From Actinomycetota bacterium (GTDB taxonomy: Bacteria > Actinomycetota > Actinomycetes > Nanopelagicales > Nanopelagicaceae), in assembly GCA_009927705.1 (NCBI GenBank), contig RFMK01000141.1, positions 1-24,089 on the forward strand: DNA of 24,089 nucleotides, written 5' to 3'. A program made the translations under genes and the position numbers. The notes beneath the pieces were generated by a model. The model made no database searches and was not told the DNA's origin. It saw only the letters and a list, made by a program, of their open reading frames with translations. Positions 1 to 6,578 of the stretch are shown in pieces. Numbering within the stretch: position 1 is the stretch's first letter; each line of letters starts with the position of its first letter.

Positions 1-684
1 GCCAAAGCCAAGATCACCAAAGATGGCGTCTTTATTGAGAAATTAGAGACCGAACCTGCCCACTTCTTGCCCGAGACCACTGATGAACACCTCAACGACA
101 ACGTCGTGAATATTCATCTCAACAAATCGATGGATGAGATCAGGGCTGAACTTTCTAAGCACCCGGTTAAGACTCGACTCTCGTTGTCAGGAACGCTGGT
201 TGTGGCGCGCGATCTAGCCCATGCAAAACTCAAAGAGCTCGTTGATTCTGGAAAACCTCTGCCCGATTACTTCAAGAAGTATCCGGTCTATTACGCAGGG
301 CCAGCAAAAACTCCTGAGGGGTATGCCTCTGGTTCCTTCGGCCCCACAACTGCAGGTCGTATGGATTCCTATGTTGATTTCTTCCAAGCTCTTGGTGGAT
401 CGATGGTGATGCTTGCGAAAGGCAACCGTTCCAAACAAGTCACAGATGCCTGCAAGAAACATCGAGGTTTCTACCTCGGATCAATTGGAGGACCAGCTGC
501 TCGTCTAGCCCAAGATTGCATCAAGAAAGTCGAAGTCTTGGATTACGAAGAGCTCGGAATGGAAGCGGTCTGGAAGATTGATGTCGAAAACTTCCCTGCT
601 TTCATCGTTGTGGATGACAAGGGCAATGACTTCTTTGCTGAAACCAGCAAACCTTTGACAATTGGCTCGAAGCCAGAAAATTAA
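1..684 (+). CDS. fum: Class I fumarate hydratase, C-terminal part (5' truncated by window edge)
   Basis: The reading frame is open from base 1 and shows the last 227 residues of what is normally a protein of about 550 residues. Class I fumarases are Fe-S enzymes that hydrate fumarate to L-malate in the TCA cycle. The visible part matches the beta (C-terminal) domain, with the family-typical blocks VVARDLAHAKLKEL, YYAGPAKTPEG, SFGPTTAGRMDSYVD, LAKGNRS and GGPAARLA, and the ending FPAFIVVDDKGNDFF. The cluster-binding cysteines lie in the N-terminal domain outside the window, so they cannot be checked. The stop codon lies only 3 bp from the stop of the convergent SLT-type gene. A perfect 7-bp inverted repeat (634-651) sits in the final codons. 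Family assignment is secure. Whether the protein is one chain or split into alpha and beta subunits depends on sequence to the left, although there is no start with a ribosome binding site in the visible part. Confidence 0.93.
   Translation, partial: AKAKITKDGVFIEKLETEPAHFLPETTDEHLNDNVVNIHLNKSMDEIRAELSKHPVKTRLSLSGTLVVARDLAHAKLKELVDSGKPLPDYFKKYPVYYAGPAKTPEGYASGSFGPTTAGRMDSYVDFFQALGGSMVMLAKGNRSKQVTDACKKHRGFYLGSIGGPAARLAQDCIKKVEVLDYEELGMEAVWKIDVENFPAFIVVDDKGNDFFAETSKPLTIGSKPEN
634..651. repeat. 7-bp perfect inverted repeat in the 3' end of fum
   Basis: TTTGCTG (634-640) and CAGCAAA (645-651) are exact reverse complements separated by AAAC. A second small inverted repeat, TGGCT/AGCCA, follows at 663-675. 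Both lie inside the last codons of the fumarase, next to its convergent neighbour. No U-tract follows on either strand, so this is at best a weak termination or mRNA-end structure. Confidence 0.35.
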
Positions 685-687
685 AGA

Positions 688-1263
688 TTAGTAATAACGC
701 GAGCGCTTGAACTTAGCGAGCGCCTTGCAAGGGGTGTCGTATCGGACATCGATGTAATGCAGACCCCAAGTAATTTGAGTGACCGGATTGGTGCGCCAAT
801 CAGTACCGATGATCTCCATCTTGGTAGCTGGAAGGGCTTGAGGGATTCCATGAGCCCCGGTCCGCTTGTTACGAGATTTGTAATTCCAATTGCTCTCTTT
901 GGTCCATAGGGTGTTGAGGCAGGTGAACTGCTTTTCGCCCCAGCCATAGTTCTGTTTTGCCATCTCCTTGGCGACCGAACGCGCGCCCTCAGGTTCGCGG
1001 GCCTGCTCCACCTTCTCAATCATGACCGAGACCAAGAGCATGTCCCACGCCAATACTGAGGAGCGATCGCTCATCTCCAACAAGGTTGGCCAGGTTGGTT
1101 CGCTCGGGGTTGAGACTGCGGCTTTCAGCTCTTCAGTTGTGGGAGCAGAAACCAGAAGCTCAACTTCGCCTGTAGCGGCAGGTTGGGCATAGGTGACTTC
1201 AACCGAGGTTAAGAAGAGGAAGGCAAAGGCCATCGACCCGACAACAAGACGACGTCGCAGCAT
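688..1263 (-). CDS. Secreted SLT-type (lysozyme-like) transglycosylase domain protein
   Basis: The 191-residue protein starts with a positively charged, hydrophobic signal peptide (residues 1-26, with a possible cleavage after VTYA). A linker rich in T, P, S and E follows. The C-terminal domain from about residue 104 has the form of actinobacterial SLT/aggregation-promoting-factor-like domains: YGWGEKQFTCLNTLW, then the putative catalytic glutamate E123 in TKESNWNY, then GAHGIPQALP and NPVTQITWGLHYI, with C115 and C179 placed to form a disulfide. Such proteins cleave or bind peptidoglycan outside the membrane. A strong Shine-Dalgarno sequence (GAGGAGGT, 6 nt from the ATG) fixes the start. The gene has its own leader of about 200 nt behind phoH, so independent transcription is likely; a TATTAT hexamer at 1391-1396 (minus strand) is a possible -10. 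The assignment to a hydrolytic family is good; true enzymatic activity is inferred. Confidence 0.82.
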   Translation of the reverse strand: MLRRRLVVGSMAFAFLFLTSVEVTYAQPAATGEVELLVSAPTTEELKAAVSTPSEPTWPTLLEMSDRSSVLAWDMLLVSVMIEKVEQAREPEGARSVAKEMAKQNYGWGEKQFTCLNTLWTKESNWNYKSRNKRTGAHGIPQALPATKMEIIGTDWRTNPVTQITWGLHYIDVRYDTPCKALAKFKRSRYY

Positions 1264-1465
1264 GGTTCTACCTCCTCTTTCAAGGCTCCAGGTAAGGGGG
1301 AATTGGGCTTTAGGGTGACAAAGGATGGGGTGAGTCGCAAATTAAATCCTGCGAGTGGCGCAGAAAACTTCAATCTCACAGGATATGTGGATAATAAAAG
1401 CCCAGTTCAGCCCGTATAGAGTCCGATTTATCCGTTTTGTAGCAAAACCCCTTATTTCGGGCTCT

Positions 1466-2788
1466 CTAAGCGTAAAGCTGGACTGGATCCTCGAGGAGTT
1501 CGGTGACGAGAGCGGCGATCTGTGAACGCTCGGATCGGGTCAAAGTGACATGAGCGAAGAGTGGATGGCCCTTCAAGGATTCGACGACGGCCACAACTCC
1601 GTCATGGCGACCGACTCGCAAGTTGTCGCGTTGGGCGATGTCGTGGGTAAGGATGACTCGGGAGCCCTGGCCGATTCGGGAGAGAACGGTCAAGAGAACT
1701 CCGCGCTCGAGGGATTGGGCTTCGTCGACGATCACAAATGAGTCATGCAACGAGCGGCCACGGATATGGGTCAGTGGAAGGACTTCGATGAGTCCGCGAT
1801 CCATGATCTCTTCAATAACCTGGTTGGAGACCAGAGCGCCCAAAGTATCGAAGACCGCTTGAGCCCAAGGCGACATTTTTTCGCCTTCAGTCCCAGGCAG
1901 ATAACCCAACTCTTGGCCACCAACGGGATAGAGCGGACGGAAGACAACGATCTTTTTGTGGAGTCGGCGTTCAAGTACCGCCTCGAGTCCCGCACAGAGC
2001 GCTAGCGCTGATTTACCAGTTCCGGCTCGGCCACCGAGTGAGACGATGCCAATCTCGTTATCAAGAAGAAGATCGAGAGCGATCCGTTGTTCGGCCGAGC
2101 GACCATGAATTCCAAATGCGTTCTTGTCGCCGCGAACCAAAACCAGACTTTTGTCGGAAGTGACTCGGGCGAGAGCGCTCCCCTTTTCGGAGTGAAGAAC
2201 AACGCCGGTATGACATGGCAGATCTTTGGCAAGCGGGTCACTTACTTTTTCGCCAGCGTAGAGCGCATCGATTACTTTGCTTCCGACGGTCGCATCGGTC
2301 ATTCCAGTCCACCCGCTGTTGGGCGCAAGTTCAGCGCGATATTCCTCGGCGGTAATTCCCACTGATGATGCTTTGACGCGCAGTGGAAGGTCTTTAGTTA
2401 CGAGAACAACATCTTTGCCTTCGCTGACGAGATTGCGAGCGACCGCCAAGATTCGCGAGTCGTTTGTGCCATCGCGCAAAAATCCATGAGGCAGCGATGA
2501 TGTATCGGTGTGGTTGAGCTCTACTGAGAGAGTGCCGCCAGAAGCCGTGATTTTCAATGGTTTATCGAGGCGTCCGTGCGAGATTCGTAAATCGTCGAGT
2601 TGGCGAAGAGCCGCGCGGGCAAAATATCCGAGTTCGGGATGGTCGCGTTTTGACTCTAATTCACCGATAACTGCAATCGGGATGATGATTTCATGCTCAT
2701 CGAAGCGGAAGAAAGCGGAAGGATCAGCAAGCAGGACGCTGGTGTCCAAGACATAGGTCTTGCGTCCTTCGGAGCTACTACGGGCCAA
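1466..2788 (-). CDS. phoH2: PhoH-family PIN-domain ATPase (PhoH2-like RNA helicase/RNase)
   Basis: This 440-residue protein fuses an N-terminal PIN nuclease domain (residues 11-145) to a C-terminal PhoH ATPase domain (about 225-440). Acidic PIN residues are visible: D15 in YVLDTSVLL, E43 in VIGELE and D110 in DGTNDSRIL. The ATPase has a Walker A GRAGTGKS (253-260) and Walker B FVIVDEAQ (351-358), plus the PhoH-typical RPLYPVGGQELGYLPG region. Mycobacterial PhoH2, with the same architecture, has been reported to unwind and cut RNA, so an RNA-processing role is likely. The start is a TTG supported by a clear AAAGGAG Shine-Dalgarno sequence a few bases upstream, in preference to any internal start. 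A 132-bp gap separates it from the upstream uppS-like gene. The neighbourhood with uppS, greA and fum resembles the mycobacterial one. Confidence 0.95.
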   Translation of the reverse strand: MARSSSEGRKTYVLDTSVLLADPSAFFRFDEHEIIIPIAVIGELESKRDHPELGYFARAALRQLDDLRISHGRLDKPLKITASGGTLSVELNHTDTSSLPHGFLRDGTNDSRILAVARNLVSEGKDVVLVTKDLPLRVKASSVGITAEEYRAELAPNSGWTGMTDATVGSKVIDALYAGEKVSDPLAKDLPCHTGVVLHSEKGSALARVTSDKSLVLVRGDKNAFGIHGRSAEQRIALDLLLDNEIGIVSLGGRAGTGKSALALCAGLEAVLERRLHKKIVVFRPLYPVGGQELGYLPGTEGEKMSPWAQAVFDTLGALVSNQVIEEIMDRGLIEVLPLTHIRGRSLHDSFVIVDEAQSLERGVLLTVLSRIGQGSRVILTHDIAQRDNLRVGRHDGVVAVVESLKGHPLFAHVTLTRSERSQIAALVTELLEDPVQLYA

Positions 2789-2817
2789 GAAACTCCTTTG
2801 TATTCTGTTGTATCAGG

Positions 2818-2837
2818 CACTTCCACGGTGGAAAGTG
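2818..2837. repeat. Imperfect inverted repeat in the phoH leader
   Basis: TTCCA (2821-2825) and TGGAA (2829-2833) pair around CGG, and CAC/GTG extends the stem past one bulged A. It lies about 30 nt upstream of the TTG start of phoH, in the 132-bp gap after the uppS-like gene. It could be a leader hairpin. There is no U-tract, so a terminator is unlikely. Confidence 0.25.
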
Positions 2838-2920
2838 GGGGACGACGCCGTCAGAGGAAAATGTAAATCCTCAAGTAGGTCGAGCTTTGGCGACACGCTC
2901 AAGTTGAGGTTGAGGTTTAT

Positions 2921-3709
2921 TTATCGACCCAATCGACGGTGGCGAGCGGCATAAGAACGGAGTGCGCGGAGGAAATCAACGCGACGAAAATCTGGCCAAT
3001 AAGCCTCACAGAAATAAAACTCTGATTGGTGGCTCTGCCATAACAAGAATCCGCCGAGTCGTTGCTCACCGGAAGTTCGGATCACTAGTTCGGGATCGGG
3101 TTGGCCCGCGGTGTAGAGATAGCGATCGATGGCGGAAGCATCAAGTTCCTCGGCAATCTCGGAAATCTCTTTTCCAGAGTTCTCGCACTCCAACAAGTAC
3201 TTCTTTACCGCATCGACAATCTCTAGCCGACCGCCGTAACCAATCGCAACATTGACTGCGACTCCTCCGATGGCATGGGTTTTCTGTTCTGCAGCTGTGA
3301 GTCGATCATTGAGCGCTTGAGGAAGGAGCTCTCGCGATCCGACCACCTTTATGCTCCAACGACCGGTAGCGCTGAGGTCATCGACCGTTTCGCCAATAAT
3401 TGAGTAGAGCGACTGCAACTCTCCTTGCGAGCGCTTCAAGTTGTCGCTCGACAATAACCAGAGCGTCACGACATCGATCGATGTTTCTTCACACCAGGTG
3501 AGCAGTTCAATGATTTTTCCAGCGCCGGCGCGATGCCCATGAGATGAGGATGTGTCACCCGATTTTGATGGATTCTCTTTTGCCCAACGTCGGTTCCCAT
3601 CGAGGATTACACCGATATGGCGAGGCGTTTTGGTGAGGTCGAGCTTTGCTACCAACCTCCGCTCATAGAGGGGATAGAGCGCAGATTTGAGGATGGAACG
3701 GACTGTCAT
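2921..3709 (-). CDS. uppS: Cis-prenyltransferase (isoprenyl diphosphate synthase, UppS family)
   Basis: The 262-residue protein is a Z-type prenyl transferase that condenses isopentenyl diphosphate onto an allylic primer for polyprenyl-phosphate carrier synthesis. The catalytic aspartate is D37 in HIGVILDGNRRWA. Other family blocks are SHGHRAGAGKI, LWLLSSDNLKR, NVAIGYGGR, DPELVIRTSGEQRLGGFLLW, and the Mg-associated glutamate region SEFYF followed by WPDF. The LLSSDNL segment, where long-chain UppS enzymes usually have FSxENW, resembles the mycobacterial short-chain enzyme Rv1086 (Z,E-farnesyl diphosphate synthase) as I recall it. The product may therefore be C15 rather than C50-C55; this is inference. 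The ATG overlaps the stop of the DUF3817 gene (ATGA), implying translational coupling in a SURF1–DUF3817–uppS operon. Confidence 0.93.
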   Translation of the reverse strand: MTVRSILKSALYPLYERRLVAKLDLTKTPRHIGVILDGNRRWAKENPSKSGDTSSSHGHRAGAGKIIELLTWCEETSIDVVTLWLLSSDNLKRSQGELQSLYSIIGETVDDLSATGRWSIKVVGSRELLPQALNDRLTAAEQKTHAIGGVAVNVAIGYGGRLEIVDAVKKYLLECENSGKEISEIAEELDASAIDRYLYTAGQPDPELVIRTSGEQRLGGFLLWQSHQSEFYFCEAYWPDFRRVDFLRALRSYAARHRRLGR

Positions 3710-4011
3710 TGGACGGGGAATTCCCTCATTACTTTCCGCTCAGCGAGAAAGGATGCGACCGGCAGCGTTCCGGCCAAGATAAAGAGAATCATCCGCTTGA
3801 TGGTGAAACGTGCTCGGGCCGTGAAATGGATGGCAGCAAGAACGTAGAAGGCGTAGACGTAACCATGAACGAAGGGAATCCACTTCACTTTTGCCGCTAA
3901 ATCAGGGTTATCCATGAGATACACGACGGGGAGCTCAACGAACCAGAGCAGTAACGACATGATTCCTGCTGCAAACGCCATAAATCTGTAACGCTTGATA
4001 ACACCGTTCAT
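3706..4011 (-). CDS. DUF3817-family integral membrane protein
   Basis: The 101-residue protein begins MNGVIKRYRFMAFAAG and has three hydrophobic segments, at about residues 10-32, 45-62 and 70-88. It carries the family-typical stretches RYRFMAFAAGIMSLLLW, KWIPFVHGYVYAFYVLAA and RFTIKRMILFILAGTLP. An upstream in-frame ATG would add 26 residues, but these lie wholly inside the SURF1 gene and are not hydrophobic. The ATGA overlap with the SURF1 stop (4008-4011) supports the shorter start. The 3' end overlaps the uppS-like start in the same way. The family is of unknown function and is often found beside SURF1 in actinobacteria, so a link to respiratory membrane assembly is plausible but unproven. 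Confidence 0.85.
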   Translation of the reverse strand: MNGVIKRYRFMAFAAGIMSLLLWFVELPVVYLMDNPDLAAKVKWIPFVHGYVYAFYVLAAIHFTARARFTIKRMILFILAGTLPVASFLAERKVMREFPVQ

Positions 4012-4691
4012 GCTCGTACTCCTTCTTCGATTCGTCTCTTGCGGCCGTAGAACGGTAGAAAAACTACTACCAGCGCCATAAGCCACCAAATAACAACATA
4101 GGAAATATGTTGCCAGTAATAACCAGGAACGTTCGGTCTTGCCGGGTCAATTTCTACTCGGGGCAGGTTGAGGTTCTTTCCATCAACAACCTCGGACTGC
4201 GCCACGACATAGCCATCGAAAATCGGAAGGTCATACATTCCAACAAGGAGCGATGGGTCGAGTCGGCTAAGTGCGCCATCGCTCTTTGCCACTCGATCCT
4301 CAAATTGGCGCACCAAAAGTCGACCTTGGACGGTGACTTCGCCTTTAGGAATGTCAGATCCATTTACGCTGCGCACTACCAAGATTGCGCCGCTACCTTC
4401 TACTTCTAAGAGACCGACTAGCCAGGTTTTCTTCTTCCCGTTCTTATCCTCTTGTCCAGGAGCGTCAAATTGCATGGCATACCGACCACTAAAAGTGACA
4501 ATGCGATTGATGGCGTTATCGCTGAGATTCGAAGAAGGCTGTGCAATATCAGTTAAGGCAATTACAGGTTGTTCAACGTATGGCTTTTGGAGTTCTTTCA
4601 ATTCTGCGGCGCGATCTAATTGCCAAAATCCAAGCTTTACGAAAGTTCCACAGAGCGCAAGAATCACAAGTCCTACGCCAATTTTCTTCAT
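4008..4691 (-). CDS. SURF1-family cytochrome oxidase assembly protein
   Basis: SURF1 proteins assist assembly of haem-copper oxidases, probably at the haem a insertion step, at the cytoplasmic membrane. The 227-residue sequence has the standard layout: an N-terminal membrane segment (residues 4-20) running into the signature GFWQLDRAAE (21-30), a large extracytoplasmic domain, and a C-terminal membrane segment (about 197-215) opened by YYWQHISYVVIWW with the conserved histidine H195. A basic tail (GRKRRIEEG) follows, expected on the cytoplasmic side. It starts 6 bp after the stop of a 48-residue membrane protein and overlaps the DUF3817 start by 4 bp, so the three are likely co-transcribed. 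Presence of SURF1 implies an aa3-type oxidase elsewhere in the genome. Confidence 0.92.
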   Translation of the reverse strand: MKKIGVGLVILALCGTFVKLGFWQLDRAAELKELQKPYVEQPVIALTDIAQPSSNLSDNAINRIVTFSGRYAMQFDAPGQEDKNGKKKTWLVGLLEVEGSGAILVVRSVNGSDIPKGEVTVQGRLLVRQFEDRVAKSDGALSRLDPSLLVGMYDLPIFDGYVVAQSEVVDGKNLNLPRVEIDPARPNVPGYYWQHISYVVIWWLMALVVVFLPFYGRKRRIEEGVRA

Positions 4692-4697
4692 AAAGCC

Positions 4698-4844
4698 CTA
4701 GTTGCTTCTCTCATCTTCGATACGTCGATCATTCATTTTTTTCCAACGTTTGTAGAAACTTCGTAGCAAAATCACAGTTGCTAGCGTCAAGAAAATCATC
4801 GTTACCGAGCCTGCGACCCCGGCGTCGTATACCTGTTGTTCCAT
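4698..4844 (-). CDS. Small single-pass membrane protein (48 aa), unknown function
   Basis: This short open frame encodes 48 residues, beginning MEQQVYDAGVAGS and ending RRIEDERSN, with one hydrophobic segment at residues 8-28 (GVAGSVTMIFLTLATVILL) followed by a basic stretch (RSFYKRWKK). The layout predicts an outside N-terminus and a cytoplasmic charged tail. A GGGAGA purine stretch lies 7 nt before the ATG. The gene ends 6 bp before SURF1, as expected for a first operon gene. Its start is only 14 bp from the divergent DUF4307 gene. I do not recognise the family. Position suggests a role in oxidase assembly or membrane maintenance, but nothing in the sequence proves it. The main evidence that it is real is the frame filling the gap exactly, the TM-plus-basic design and the operon spacing. 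Confidence 0.68.
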   Translation of the reverse strand: MEQQVYDAGVAGSVTMIFLTLATVILLRSFYKRWKKMNDRRIEDERSN

Positions 4845-4858
4845 GTCATCATTCTCCC

Positions 4859-5278
4859 ATGAGTGAACGTTTCTCAAATCTCACGCCAGAAGAGCGTGCT
4901 TTGCTGGAGAAGAGATACGGCAAGAAGCGGAAGCAGACCTGGATTATTCCCGCAGCAATCACTCTCATCATTTTTATACCATGGTTAATGTGGAGCGCTT
5001 GGCATCACTCAAACCCTGAGATTCGTTACACCTTGGTTAGTTTTCAAAATGAGAAATCAGAGTCCATCGATATCACCTATCTCATTGAGCGACGTGATCC
5101 TTCTATTCCTCTAACCTGCACTCTTGTTGCGCGTGATATCGATAAGAATGTTGTCGGGGAGATTGAAGACCCCATCCCTGCTTTATCGAACCGACAGTTC
5201 ACTAAGACCACGAGAATCCCAACTCGAATCACGCCCGTGAATGCAGCTGTCATGGACTGCCGTGCAGCACAAGAATGA
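4859..5278 (+). CDS. DUF4307-family membrane protein
   Basis: The 139-residue protein starts at the ATG giving MSERFSNLTPEERALLEKRYG. The frame is open further upstream, but that part overlaps the divergent small gene and reads as an arginine- and proline-rich non-protein. A basic cytoplasmic N-terminus (KKRKQ) is followed by one membrane segment (about 27-48) and an extracytoplasmic beta-rich domain with conserved features SIDITYLIERR and LTCTLVARDIDKNVVGE. This matches DUF4307, a family of unknown function whose mycobacterial member lies next to greA (Rv1081c as I recall), as here with greA 21 bp downstream. No Shine-Dalgarno sequence is visible, so a leaderless or very short-leader transcript is possible. 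Confidence 0.83.
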   Translation: MSERFSNLTPEERALLEKRYGKKRKQTWIIPAAITLIIFIPWLMWSAWHHSNPEIRYTLVSFQNEKSESIDITYLIERRDPSIPLTCTLVARDIDKNVVGEIEDPIPALSNRQFTKTTRIPTRITPVNAAVMDCRAAQE

Positions 5279-5299
5279 AATAAGTACCCTTATCCCCTT

Positions 5300-5773
5300 A
5301 TGAGCAAGACCTGGTTGACCCAAGAAGCAGCAGATCGCCTCGCTGCTGAATTGGCGCACCTGGAAACAACGGGGCGCTCTGAAATAGTAAAGAAGATTGA
5401 ATCAGCCCGAGCCGAAGGTGATTTGAAAGAGAACGGTGGCTATCACGCCGCGCGTGAAGAGCAAGGAAAGATGGAGGCGCGTATCCGTCAGCTCAAGCAC
5501 ATGTTGGAAAATGCAGAGATCGGCACTCCTCCATCCAGTGCAGAAGGCATTGTTGCTCCTGGTATGAAAATTACCGTCGAAATCATGGGCGATGAGATGC
5601 AGTTCTTGCTCGGGTCCCGCGAAATCGCATCAGGTGATCTCGATGTCTACAGCGAAAAATCTCCACTTGGTTCAGCCGTTATGGGCGCGAAGATTGGCGA
5701 AGAGAAGTCCTACACCGCCCCTAACGGAAAGAGTATTTCCGTCAAAGTATTGAATGCCGAGATCTTTAGCTAG
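5300..5773 (+). CDS. greA: Transcription elongation factor GreA
   Basis: GreA binds the secondary channel of RNA polymerase and stimulates cleavage of backtracked transcripts. The 157-residue length is normal. The N-terminal coiled coil (about residues 8-75) carries the tip motif EGDLKENGGYHAA, with the acidic residues D41 and E44 that coordinate the catalytic Mg in known Gre factors. The C-terminal FKBP-like domain includes the SPLGSAVMGAKIGEE block. There is no clear Shine-Dalgarno sequence before the ATG; the gene follows DUF4307 by 21 bp and is likely co-transcribed. It converges on the ABC permease with 4 bp between stop codons, and a 7-bp inverted repeat lies in its last 50 bases. Confidence 0.96.
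   Translation: MSKTWLTQEAADRLAAELAHLETTGRSEIVKKIESARAEGDLKENGGYHAAREEQGKMEARIRQLKHMLENAEIGTPPSSAEGIVAPGMKITVEIMGDEMQFLLGSREIASGDLDVYSEKSPLGSAVMGAKIGEEKSYTAPNGKSISVKVLNAEIFS
5724..5742. repeat. 7-bp perfect inverted repeat in the 3' end of greA
   Basis: ACGGAAA (5724-5730) and TTTCCGT (5736-5742) are exact reverse complements around GAGTA. They lie about 30 bp before the greA stop, opposite the end of the convergent ABC permease gene. It could stabilise or end transcripts on either strand. There is no U-tract, so it is only a candidate. Confidence 0.35.
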
Positions 5774-5777
5774 GTTC

Positions 5778-6578
5778 TTACTTCGAAGCGGTATTGATGT
5801 ACTTCCGCACACTCAGCGGGATAAAGATCGCCATGATGATCACCATATAAATCAGCGACATCTGTAATGGATTCTGGCTTGGCCATGAATTTGCTGTGAC
5901 GCCGAAAATATTCTGAAGGCCGAAGAGTTCGCGGCAACCGGCGACCATTGTTGAGACTGGATTCCATTCCGCAAAGTATTGGAGCGCTTTCGGCATTCCG
6001 GTAGTTGGCGCAAATGCGTTGGATAAAAATGTCAGTGGAAACACAGCGATGAAGACTGCTGCGTTAGCTACTCGGGCTGAACGTACAGAGAGCCCAATCA
6101 AAACTCCTACCCAGGCCATCGAGAAACCGAATAACAAGAGAAAACCAAAACCAAGAAGTACATTGAGAAATCCGGAAGATGGGCGCCACCCAACAAGGTA
6201 ACCAGCCAGCCCCATAACGGTGAGAACGACAATATTGAGCGCGCCATCACCCAAAGTGCGACCAAAGACAACGGCAGAACGAGAGATTGGAAGCGAGCGG
6301 AAGCGATCAATCAAGCCCTTTTGCATATCTTCAGCGAGACCAACCGCAGTTCCGGCCAAGGTGAAGGCCACGGTTTGGACAAAGATTCCCGGCATAAGTA
6401 ATTGGACATAATCAACGCCCGGAATTCCGGTTGAAATCGATCCACCAAATACATACCTAAAGAGAAGTACGAACATCACTGGTTGGATGGTGGAGAAAAT
6501 CAGAACTTCTGGAATGCGTATGAGCTGTAGAAGTTGGCGCTTGGTGATAACCAAGGAATCAGAGATTGATGTCATCAT
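5778..6578 (-). CDS. ABC-2 type transporter permease (DrrB family)
   Basis: The 266-residue integral membrane protein has about six hydrophobic segments and the ABC-2/DrrB features: an N-terminal amphipathic stretch (VITKRQLLQLIRIPEVLIF), QPVMFVLLFRYVFGG, the LMPGIFVQTV block, EDMQKGLIDRFRSLPISRSAV (the usual coupling region), SAFAP-like SNAFAPTTGMP, and NPVSTMVAGCRELF near the C-terminus. Together with the ATPase it should form a homo- or heterotetrameric exporter of lipophilic compounds. Its ATG overlaps the stop of the ATPase gene (ATGA), so the two are translationally coupled. A second ATG lies one codon downstream. The substrate cannot be inferred from sequence. Confidence 0.93.
   Translation of the reverse strand: MMTSISDSLVITKRQLLQLIRIPEVLIFSTIQPVMFVLLFRYVFGGSISTGIPGVDYVQLLMPGIFVQTVAFTLAGTAVGLAEDMQKGLIDRFRSLPISRSAVVFGRTLGDGALNIVVLTVMGLAGYLVGWRPSSGFLNVLLGFGFLLLFGFSMAWVGVLIGLSVRSARVANAAVFIAVFPLTFLSNAFAPTTGMPKALQYFAEWNPVSTMVAGCRELFGLQNIFGVTANSWPSQNPLQMSLIYMVIIMAIFIPLSVRKYINTASK

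Noticed and set aside
681..1019. Second minus-strand frame overlapping the SLT-type gene
   Set aside because: Arginine/serine-rich shadow frame with no recognisable domain; the real gene has a signal peptide, a strong ribosome binding site and a known fold.
1264..1465. Possible c-di-AMP (ydaO-type) riboswitch in the leader of the SLT-type gene
   Set aside because: Actinobacterial cell-wall hydrolase genes often carry one, and the minus-strand leader has a faint match to the 3' conserved end (AGCCC…TTACCT). The 5' conserved blocks (GGGGGACCCA and GGGUGAAU) are absent, so I do not call it. A covariance search with the RF00379 model would settle it.
4012..4089. N-terminal extension of the DUF3817 protein by 26 residues
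   Set aside because: The extension lies inside the SURF1 gene, is not hydrophobic or family-like, and the ATGA overlap gives a better start.
4778..4858. Longer DUF4307 start further upstream
   Set aside because: The added residues are arginine/proline-rich and come from the antisense of the small membrane gene; the ATG at 4859 gives the normal family N-terminus.
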